From JAQBDA01 sp964525785 (GTDB taxonomy: Bacteria; Chloroflexota; Anaerolineae; Anaerolineales; UBA4823), in assembly GCA_964525785.1 (NCBI GenBank), contig CAZGIX010000079.1, positions 1 to 18,858 on the forward strand: DNA of 18,858 nucleotides, given 5' to 3'. Of this stretch, positions 1-8,800 are shown piece by piece (the first letter of the stretch is position 1; the number at the start of each line of letters is the position of its first letter). Both the position numbers and the translations under genes were made by a program. The notes beneath the pieces were generated by a model that saw nothing but the letters and a program-made list of their open reading frames with translations, did no database searches and was not told where the DNA came from.

Positions 1-1671
1 GGTCCGCTGGGGCAAGGCTTTGCCAACGGCGTGGGCATGGCGATGGCCGAGGCGCACCTGGCGAAAGTCTACAACCGCCCTGGTCACGAGGTCATCGACC
101 ACTATGTGTATGCCATCGTCACCGATGGTGACCTGATGGAGGGCGTGGCCTCTGAGGCTGCCAGCCTAGCCGGTCACCAGCGCCTGGGCAAGCTGATTTA
201 CCTGTATGATGATAACCATATCTCTATCGATGGCTCCACAGATCTCGCTTTCACCGAAGACCGCGGCAAGCGCTTCGAGGCCTACGACTGGCATGTTCAG
301 CGCGTGGAAAACGGCCTGGATGTGGAGGCCATCGACAAGGCCATCAAGGTCGCCAAGCGCGATCCGCGACCATCGCTGATCATGGTGCGCAACATCATCG
401 GCTACGGTCTGCCCACGCGTGCCGGCACCGCCAAAGCACACGGCGAGCCGCCCGGCGACGTCGAGCTGGAGGGAGCCAAGGAAAAGCTGGGCTGGCCCAA
501 AGAGCCGCGCTTTTTTCTTCCGGATGAAGCCGTGGCATTCTTCCGCCAGGCAGTCAAGCGCGGCGCAAAGTTAGAACGAGAGTGGAATCAGAAGTATGCC
601 GCCTACTGCGCGGCTTTCCCGGCGCAGGCTGCCGAGCTGGATCGCCGCCTGAGAGGTAAGCTCCCGGAAGGCTGGGACAAGAACTTGCCCGATTTCCCTG
701 CCGATGCGAAAGGTATCGCCACCCGCTCTGCATCTGGCAAGGTGATCAATGCTATTGCTGAAGTGCTCCCCGACCTGTTTGGCGGCTCTGCCGACCTGAC
801 TCCCTCGAACAACACCTGGATGGCGGCCAGCCCGGCGTTTGCCCACCGTGATGGCGAAACCGACTGCTCCGAGGGGCGCAACGTCCACTTCGGCGTTCGC
901 GAGCACGGCATGGGCTCGGTGGTCAACGGATTGTCCTACCACGGCGGTGTGATCCCATTCGGGGCGACTTTCATGGTCTTCTCCGACTATATGCGCCCCG
1001 CCATACGCCTTTCGGCGCTCTCGCACCTGGGCTCGATCTGGGTCTTTACACACGACAGCATCGGTGTAGGCGAAGACGGCCCTACACACCAGCCGGTAGA
1101 GCAGCTCGCCGCGCTGCGCGCCATCCCCAACCTGGTCACGATTCGCCCGGCAGACGCCAACGAAGTGCGCGAGGCGTGGAAGATCACCGTAGAGAACCGC
1201 CACCGGCCAACTGCCCTGGCGCTTACCCGCCAGAATCTGCCCATCCTGGATCGCACGGTTTACGCTCCGGCAGAAGGCGTCCGCAAAGGCGCCTATGTAC
1301 TGGCTGACCTGGGCAAGGGAAAACCGCAGATCATCCTGATGGCGAGCGGCTCGGAGGTGGGCTTGATCGTGGAGGCAGGCAAACGCCTGGCTGAGACGGG
1401 TATAGCCGTTCGGCTGGTCTCTTTCCCAAGTTGGGAGTTGTTTGATGAGCAGGACGAATCCTACCGCAATGCGGTCCTGCCGCCAGCTATCGAGCTGCGC
1501 CTGGCTGTGGAAGCGGGCATCTCGCAGGGCTGGCATCGCTGGGTGGGCCCGAAGGGCCGCATCCAGGGACTGGATCGCTACGGCGCATCCGCCCCTGCGA
1601 ATGTGGTATTTGAAAACCTGGGCTTTTCCGTCGCCCATATCGAGCAGATAGCCAGGGACTTACTCAAATAA
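1..1671 (+). CDS. tkt: Transketolase, 3' part of gene (5' end outside window)
   Basis: Transketolase moves a two-carbon ketol unit between sugar phosphates in the non-oxidative pentose phosphate pathway, using thiamine diphosphate (TPP) and a divalent metal in the cytoplasm. The frame is open from base 1, where GPLGQGFANGVGMA matches the family's conserved segment. About 110-120 N-terminal residues are therefore missing, and an internal GTG at 31 is not the start. Visible signatures, in fragment numbering, are the TPP/Mg motif DGDLMEG (from D42) followed by YDDNHISIDG, then the pyrimidine-domain segment FGVREHGMG with the catalytic Glu at 301. Next come ATFMVFSDYMRPAIR and the loop HDSIGVGEDGPTHQPVEQLA that carries substrate-binding histidines. 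The C-terminal domain includes ILMASGSEVGL and ends normally in ...IARDLLK-TAA. Only 20 bp separate it from the transaldolase gene, so the two are probably co-transcribed. Family assignment is very secure. Confidence 0.97.
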   Translation, partial: GPLGQGFANGVGMAMAEAHLAKVYNRPGHEVIDHYVYAIVTDGDLMEGVASEAASLAGHQRLGKLIYLYDDNHISIDGSTDLAFTEDRGKRFEAYDWHVQRVENGLDVEAIDKAIKVAKRDPRPSLIMVRNIIGYGLPTRAGTAKAHGEPPGDVELEGAKEKLGWPKEPRFFLPDEAVAFFRQAVKRGAKLEREWNQKYAAYCAAFPAQAAELDRRLRGKLPEGWDKNLPDFPADAKGIATRSASGKVINAIAEVLPDLFGGSADLTPSNNTWMAASPAFAHRDGETDCSEGRNVHFGVREHGMGSVVNGLSYHGGVIPFGATFMVFSDYMRPAIRLSALSHLGSIWVFTHDSIGVGEDGPTHQPVEQLAALRAIPNLVTIRPADANEVREAWKITVENRHRPTALALTRQNLPILDRTVYAPAEGVRKGAYVLADLGKGKPQIILMASGSEVGLIVEAGKRLAETGIAVRLVSFPSWELFDEQDESYRNAVLPPAIELRLAVEAGISQGWHRWVGPKGRIQGLDRYGASAPANVVFENLGFSVAHIEQIARDLLK

Positions 1672-1691
1672 GCCCCGGCTTGGAGAGAAGT

Positions 1692-2816
1692 ATGAACACA
1701 ACTTTACAGTTACTTGAAGCGGGACAATCGGTTTGGTATGACAATATTCAGCGCGGCCTGCTGAGAAACGGCGAGCTGGCCGGGATGATCCAGCGCGGCG
1801 AGATCCGTGGGGTCACATCCAATCCCAGCATCTTTATGAACGCCATTACCAAATCGCGAGATTATGATGACAGCCTGCTGCCGTTGGTCAGCTCCAGGCT
1901 GAGCGACGAAGAAATTTTCTTCAGCCTGGCGATTGAGGATATCCAGGCGGCGGCAGATCTCTTCCAGAGGCTGTACCAGGAGACTGGCGGTGCGGATGGC
2001 TATGTCAGCCTGGAAGTCAGCCCTTACCTGGCGAACGATACCGCCAACACGCTGGCTCAGGCGAAGGAGTTGTGGCAGCGCGTCAACCGTCCTAACTTGA
2101 TGATCAAAATACCGGGCACCAAGGCCGGCCTCCCGGCGATCACGGAAGCAATCGCCGCGGGGATCAACGTGAACGTAACCTTGATCTTCTCGTTATTGCG
2201 CTATGCGGAAGTGATAGATGCATACATGAAAGGGCTTGAGAAGCGGGTCCATGTAGGCCTGGCGCTCGGCTCGATTGCTTCGGTGGCGTCTTTCTTCGTC
2301 TCCAGGATCGACACCAATGTCGACAAGCGCCTGGAGGCGATCATCAGTACCGGAGGCCCGCAGGCGAGGAAAGCGGCGGCGCTGCTAGGCAAGGCTGCCA
2401 TCGCCAGTGCCCGCCTGGCTTATGCAGATTTCAAGCTTGCGTTTGCCAGCGAGCGCTTCCAAAAGCTCGAGGCCAACGGCGCCCGCGTGCAGCGACCGCT
2501 GTGGGCATCCACCAGCACCAAGAATCCCGCTTATCGCGATGTGGTTTATGTGGAGGAGCTGATCGGACCTGATACCGTGGATACCATGCCGCCGCAGACG
2601 CTGGTGGCATTTCTCGATCACGGGCGGGTGCGGCCCAGCCTGGAAGAGGATCTTGAGGGTGCTCGCCGTACACTGGCGGACCTGGAAGAGCTGGGCATTT
2701 TCATGTCTGCAGTGACCAGCGAGCTGGAAGACCAGGGCGTCAAATCCTTCGCAGATGCCTTCACCGTGCTGCTGGAAGCGATCGACAAACGCCGGCACGT
2801 GCCTGTCGCCGGGTAG
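1692..2816 (+). CDS. tal: Transaldolase
   Basis: Transaldolase transfers a dihydroxyacetone unit between sedoheptulose-7-phosphate and glyceraldehyde-3-phosphate through a Schiff base. It is the natural partner of the transketolase encoded just upstream. The product has 374 residues, the usual length of the longer bacterial Tal subfamily. Motifs seen are GVTSNPSIFMNAI (40-52), VSLEVSPYLANDT (105-117), LMIKIPGTKAG (136-146) with the presumed Schiff-base Lys139, NVNVTLIFS (159-167) and ASVASFFVSRIDTNVD (196-211). I chose ATG 1692 because GGAGAG at 1682-1687 sits five bases upstream. An in-frame TTG at 1680 has no such site. In many Chloroflexota and Actinobacteria, Tal is fused to phosphoglucose isomerase. 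This one stops after the Tal domain. A strong palindromic terminator follows 13 bp after the stop. Confidence 0.96.
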   Translation: MNTTLQLLEAGQSVWYDNIQRGLLRNGELAGMIQRGEIRGVTSNPSIFMNAITKSRDYDDSLLPLVSSRLSDEEIFFSLAIEDIQAAADLFQRLYQETGGADGYVSLEVSPYLANDTANTLAQAKELWQRVNRPNLMIKIPGTKAGLPAITEAIAAGINVNVTLIFSLLRYAEVIDAYMKGLEKRVHVGLALGSIASVASFFVSRIDTNVDKRLEAIISTGGPQARKAAALLGKAAIASARLAYADFKLAFASERFQKLEANGARVQRPLWASTSTKNPAYRDVVYVEELIGPDTVDTMPPQTLVAFLDHGRVRPSLEEDLEGARRTLADLEELGIFMSAVTSELEDQGVKSFADAFTVLLEAIDKRRHVPVAG

Positions 2817-2829
2817 ATGGAGAATCCTT

Positions 2830-2867
2830 AAATGATGGGTGGGTGCTGCAGCACCCACCCATCATTT
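2830..2867. terminator. Perfect 38-bp palindrome, bidirectional terminator between convergent genes
   Basis: Bases 2830-2867 form an uninterrupted perfect inverted repeat centred on CTGCAG (2846-2851), with GGGTGGGTGC paired to GCACCCACCC and AAATGAT/ATCATTT at the rims. It begins 13 bp after the transaldolase stop and ends 14 bp before the stop of the converging giant gene, so it serves both genes symmetrically. Each RNA would fold into a hairpin of about 17 bp with a 4-base loop. The flanking AAAT and ATTT give a short U-rich end on either strand. No long U tract is present. Confidence 0.9.
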
Positions 2868-2881
2868 GTCTTCTATATCTG

Positions 2882-5800
2882 CTACCCACCGCCGCCAATG
2901 GCGTTAGTTACTATATCATGGGTGTCAAACGCTGATGTAGAAATCCATACCTCTTCTCCCCCAAGATTGAAGATGTAGCATTCATTCTCTGTGCAACCCG
3001 CCTGTTTTGTTTGTTCATCTCGGATTTCCCTTCGGTAAACTTCATAATCTGAGATTTTAATCCTGTCCTCGGGACCCAGGCCGAGGTACTCATTAATCTT
3101 CTGGATCTTATACATGTCTGAATGAAAATCCGGATCATTTCGGCTGTCGCCGGTGTACTGCCACCAACCGCCGGACAGGTCGGACCACTCGGAATGCCAG
3201 GTGACGTATTCAAGCTTCCCCGACATAATCATCTGGTACAAATCCATTTTTATCCCGAAATCACCCGGGGCTTTCTGCAATGTTGACTCCACAGGGCAGA
3301 TATCCGGGATAGAAGCCGGCGGGTTGGTGATCAGGGCAGTAAAGCTCTCGAGCCCCAGCCGGTCGCGCCGGTTCAACGGGTCGTTGGCGACATAGGCATA
3401 CAGGTTATCTCCGCCGGCAAATCGAATGGGGTCTTTGGCGGTCCAGCGCCCGGTAGAAGGCTGGTAATCGCGTGCTCCAAAACGCAGCAGCTCGTGCGCC
3501 GGATCGCTCATCCCGCCGGCAAAACCGAAAGGCAGGTCAAAGGCCGGGTTGCTGTCCAGGATCAGATTGCCGTAACTATCGTAGTCCAGGCGCCTGATCA
3601 CGGTCCCATCTGCGTCGATGACCAGGCGCGGGCTGCCCAGAGGGTCGCTGACGATGTGGTAGGTAGCACCACCGCGTACCAGTTTGACCGGTGTAGGCCC
3701 GCTGGCGTAGAAGTAAGTTGTGCGCAGATTGCCGCTGCCATCGTACTCAGCCAGGGGTTTCAGCCCCGTGCCATACAACCAGGCGTGGGTGCGTGCGCCG
3801 TCTACTGACCGCGTTGCCCGCCGCCCATAGGCATCATACTGGTAGGTGATCAGATGCCCACCGGTTTGTACGCTCGCCAAAGTGCCGTCGCTGTTATAGC
3901 TGATTGTAGTGGTAGCGCCCTGGGCAACCGTGTGCAAGCGCCCATCGGCGTCGTAGGTATAAACGACGCTGCCTGCCGCCAGCAGCTTGTGGTCGTCGTC
4001 ATAGCTGTAGCCGCCGGGCGGGATGCTCACACCGGTCAGATTATTCTCCATCGAGAGACGATCCGCCGCCGAGCTGTAAGTGTAGCTCTCTACAACCACG
4101 TCGTCGTAGCTGACGGTAGCCAGCTGCCCAGCTGCATCATAGGTATAGCCCCAGGTATGCGTTGCACCACCCACGGTTTCCACCTTCTCAGACAATCGCC
4201 CCAGTGCGTCGTAGCTCAAGGTGGATTGGTACAGCGTGCTGGACTGGCTGAAAGTGCGCGTGGCTGGCTCGCCGTATGGATTGTATGTGAAAGCTGCCTG
4301 GAAAGCGCCATCCGACCAGCTGGATAGCAGCCCGTTGTCAGGATCACGCTCCAGGCTGATGCTGCCGATGCCGGTCAGCAGGCGATCATTATCATAGGTC
4401 AGTGTCAGGCTTGCTCCTGGATAGTTGAACTGGCTTGGGAGCAGGTTGTTGTTGTAGGTAAACGCCAGGCTTCCCGACACCAGCCCGCTCAGGGTTTGCC
4501 CGGTGAATAGCCCACCATCATACGAATAGGCAGCAATCTGACCATCCCGAGAAGCGCTGCCAGACAGCAGCCCGCTGGTCGGGTCGTAACTTAAGGTGTG
4601 GTCGCCTTCAGATGTGTGCTGAGCAGCAAGCTGCCCATTTGCATTGTAGAGCCATTCGATGCTCGCTCCAGAGGGCAGTGTGTGCTGTACCAGGCGCCCA
4701 TCCAGGTCGTAGTCGTACGAATCGGTCCCACCCAGAGGGCTTGTGTAGCTCTCCAGCCTGTCATTTGCAGTGTAGGAAAAGCTGTGATCTGTACTGCCAT
4801 CCGGCTCCGTCACGCCGATTAAATTGCCATTGGCATCCCAGGTGTATCCCCAGGCGCTGCCGCCAGGCAGAGTGCGGGTGACCAGCCGTCCGCTGGCATC
4901 GTACTCGAAGGTCGTGGCTTGCAGCAGGGCGTTGGTTATGCTGGAGAGGTAGCCGGTCTCCAGCTCATACTCCAGGGTCGCCTGGCGGGCATCCCGGCTG
5001 ATCTGTTGGGTGCGCCCGTAGGAATCATATGTCATCTCGAGCGGTTCCAGGCCGGCTGCGCCGGTCTGGAGCAAGCGACCATATTCGTCCAACAGGGCGG
5101 TCGTAACCCTTCCAGTCGGTGAGGTAAATGTCCAGGTCCGGTTGGAAGAAGTATATATAGCAGCATACACTTGCCCGTTCAGAGTCGCCGTCTGGGTCAG
5201 CGTTTCCACGCTGAACGGATCGCCGCCCGCTCCCTGGCTGATCTGCATGTCCTGGGTGCGCAGGTAATCTCGCCCGCCCGGGGTGGTCAGGTGCTGCTCA
5301 AGAAGATAAGGCGCCTGCAACCCAAAGCGAGGATCGCCTCCCTGTTCCTGGTCTACCTGCATCCCGGTGGCAAATGTTGCCAGCGAGCTCCCATCGGGAT
5401 CCAGTGATACCTGGTTCTGGGTGCCGTCCGGCAGGCTGGTGGTGCGGTTTTGTCCGCCGTCGCTGCGGAAGATGCTCAAGAAATTGCTCTCCAAACCCAT
5501 TGTGGTCGTTACAGTAACGCTGGTTTGCCCCGGGCTGTCGGCGTTTTCCAATGCCAGCCAACCTCCGTCCGGGTCCTGGTCTTGAACCAGGCGACCCAGT
5601 GCATCATAGCTGTAGCTGTGGGAAAAACCACGCGGGGTCTGCAGGCTGTGCAGCAATCCCCCGGGTTGGTAGCCAAGGGTGAAACTGTTGCCATCTGGAT
5701 CGGTCACCGTCTCCAGGTAGCCATTCTCGTCCAGGCTCAGTTCGGTGCGCTGACCAAAAGGAGCCACAACGGCATTAGGAAGACCGTCACCATCGCGCTC

Positions 5801-8800
5801 GATGCTGGTCAGATTGCCAAAGGCATCCTGCACGCCATCCAGGGTCCCGTCTGCGGTGTAGGCGAAGGTGTAGAGTACTGCACCGGTCAGGGTGTTGATT
5901 GTGTCCAGGTGGCGTCCGAAGGGGTCGAAGCGATACAGCAGGCTGCCATCTTCAGAGGGGATAGCGATCTGGCTGGCATCGAATGCGGGCATAGGCAGGT
6001 ATACCTTGCGAATGCGGTGGTGCAATGTATCGCTGACCAGCAGGGCAGAATGCCCGCCGCGCCCGCCAGTGAGCGCCAGGCCCCAGGCATACGCCAGGTT
6101 AGAATCTGGCGAGGGCCCGTCATCGCCGAGATTCCCCGTATTGGTGCAGAAAAGGGAGTAGTTGCCGCCTGCTACCAGCCTGGTAACGCCTTCGGGGGTC
6201 AGCATGTGCACTTGCCCGGTATTTGAGCCGGAGTAATGGACGTAATAAACCATCCCATCCAGGGCAACGGCTACCTGGGTAACGTAGTCGCTGCCCGCCT
6301 GGACAAGGGTGGTCACACTCCCTTCCATGCTGAGCTTGCGCAGGCGGTAGTTCTGGCTGTCGGCGATATAAATGCTTCCATCCGGGCCTGGCACGGCGTC
6401 CAGCGGGTATTTCAGCGTGGTCTCGATCCCCGGCAGCCCATCGCCGTTGAAAACGGTACCGCCAGTGCCCACAATAGTCTGGATCATCCCGCTCGGGCTG
6501 ACCTGACGTACGCGGTGGTGCTCGCTGTCAGCGATGTACAATGTGCCATCAGCTCCTACTGAGATTCCCTGGGGTTTGAGCAGCGCAGCTGCTGTGGCTA
6601 AGCCGCCATCTCCCAGCCCATCGGATGGGCTGCCACCGCCTGCCGCGGTGCTGATGATGCCGTCTGGACCAACGCGGCGGATGCGGTTGTTGCCGGTGTC
6701 GGCGATATACAGGCTGCCATCTGGACCCAGGGCGACATCATATGGGCTGTTCAGTTTGGCCTGGGTGGCAGGTAGACCATCGCCCAGGCCGTCAGCCGGG
6801 TTGCCGCCTCCTGCGACCGTATGGATGTATCCAGCCGCATCCACCCAGCGGATGCGCTGGTTGAAACGGTCGGCAAAGTAATAGCTGCCATCGGCAGCAG
6901 AGACGATTCCAGAGGGTTGGGCCAGCTTGGCCTCGGCAGCCAGGATTCGATCGTCGCCGTTGAAGCCACCCATACTGATACAGGCATAAGAGCCATCACC
7001 GGCGATCGTGCTCACCGTCTGGTTGATATTATCGACATTGCGCTGTGAGCCGTCTCCATAATACAGGATGCGCCCGACCGGATCGTAGACGTGGTGCGGG
7101 CTCAGGCTCCAGCCACCCAGACCAGGGGAGCGCCCATCCCAGCGCGCCAGTACGGCTTCCCACTCCTGCCACATACCGAACTCCATGCGGGCCGGGTCAG
7201 TGCTTATGGGCGTGCCGTTGCCGCTGTAGCCAAACGACTGCTGCAGCACAGACGGACTCTGGTAGTAGCCGTCGTAGATATAACCCACCCGCACCAGGGC
7301 GCGCCCCGAGCCTGTCACGAGACGCCCGTAGGCGTCCAATCCATCCCAGGTGAATGTGTGCGCCAGGTTGGGTTGTGGGGTGAAGCTCTGAGTGTACTTG
7401 TGCCCGGCGACGGATATTTCCAGATCGATCCGCTTCAGGCCGGGCGGCAGCGTATCCAGGCTGAGTGGGATGTTCAAAACGCTATTGACCGTGCGTCCAG
7501 GGCTGCGGTAGCTGGTGTAGTGCAGGCTGTAAGGCGCGCCGGTTAACGAAAGCATCTCCCCCAGCGCCTGATCCTGGAGATCTACAATGGATTTATTTAC
7601 CTGGCAGCGCGGTTCTTTGCAGTAATGCGCCTTCATCAGCTCGATAAGGTTGGTGGGGATCTTGGGCGCTTTTGATCCGGGAGCCGCACCCCAGCTCCAG
7701 TTTATGTCCCAGCTCGAAAAATGATCTACGCTGGTCCGCCACAGGCTCTCCCCGGCGCTGTACAGGGTGGCCAATGTTTCGCGCTCGGCCTCTGTAATAC
7801 CCAGAGCCGGGTCATTATCTGGCAGACCGTCACCATCGGTGTCTAAATCGGCTTTGCCAGCCGTGGTGCTGACAATCTCGACAACTCGCCCGTTATCATT
7901 TGGCACCCAGGCCGCGCGCTCATCGTCGTAATATCCTACTGGCACGATCCCCCCGGTGGGGAAATCCAGGAAGTTCTTTTCATAGATGATCACCGGCTGG
8001 TTGAAGAGCACATCTTTACCAGCGATCCTGGTCGAAGCTTCGTCAGCCGCAAATTCAACGGCATAGGTATAGCCAGTTACTGCGGGCAGCTCGCCTGGCA
8101 TTGCCTGCGGGCCCGAATCGCCCACGGTGAACTCGGTCATGCGCACATTCAGGCTGCTCACCGCGCGGGTAGAACCGTCCAGGTTGTACACCAGGGCAGT
8201 CGTGCCATCGGAAAAGAGCACAGCCGGTTGGCGTTCTCCGTCGGCGTCGCTCACTGCAGGTCCCCGGGCAGCCTGCATCCCGGGGGCAGTCAGGTCAATA
8301 AGGCTGGCTTCAGCGGAGCGGGCGATCATGACCACGTCCGGCACCCAGACGTAATCCTGCCATGGCACCCGCACAGGGCGCTGCACCGGCAGGAGACCTT
8401 CCTTGGCAAACTGGACCACCAGCTTTTCCCCGCCATTTACAACCAGGTCAAAATAGCCGTCCAGGCGCGTCAATGTTTGCCCCAGCTCAGGATGGTGTAG
8501 TATTGAGATTGTCACCCCGGGAATAGGCACTGCAGCCCGGTCCAACACATGCCCGCGCAGCACTGTCACCCGCTTTGGATCGATTGTGCCAGGATCAACA
8601 CCGGTCTGGATCGGATTTAGCCCGGTATATAAGAATTCCGTGGCGGAGATCACCGTCGTAGCGACGGTGGGATCCAGCGGCGGTGCGATAATGGAAGGAT
8701 CGGGGGGAAGCGTGCTGAGCTGCACGATCACCGTGCCGGTATAGAGGGGATTATCCAACAGATAGTACGGGTAAGTGCCAACAGTGGAGAAGGTGTGAGT

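Noticed and set aside
571..1638. 355-codon open frame antisense to transketolase
   Set aside because: High-GC shadow of a clear coding frame, with no family resemblance.
3450..6990. Short repeated segments that could suggest a CRISPR or tandem repeat array
   Set aside because: They are the degenerate NHL and YD protein repeats read at DNA level; spacing and sequence vary and the frame is coding.
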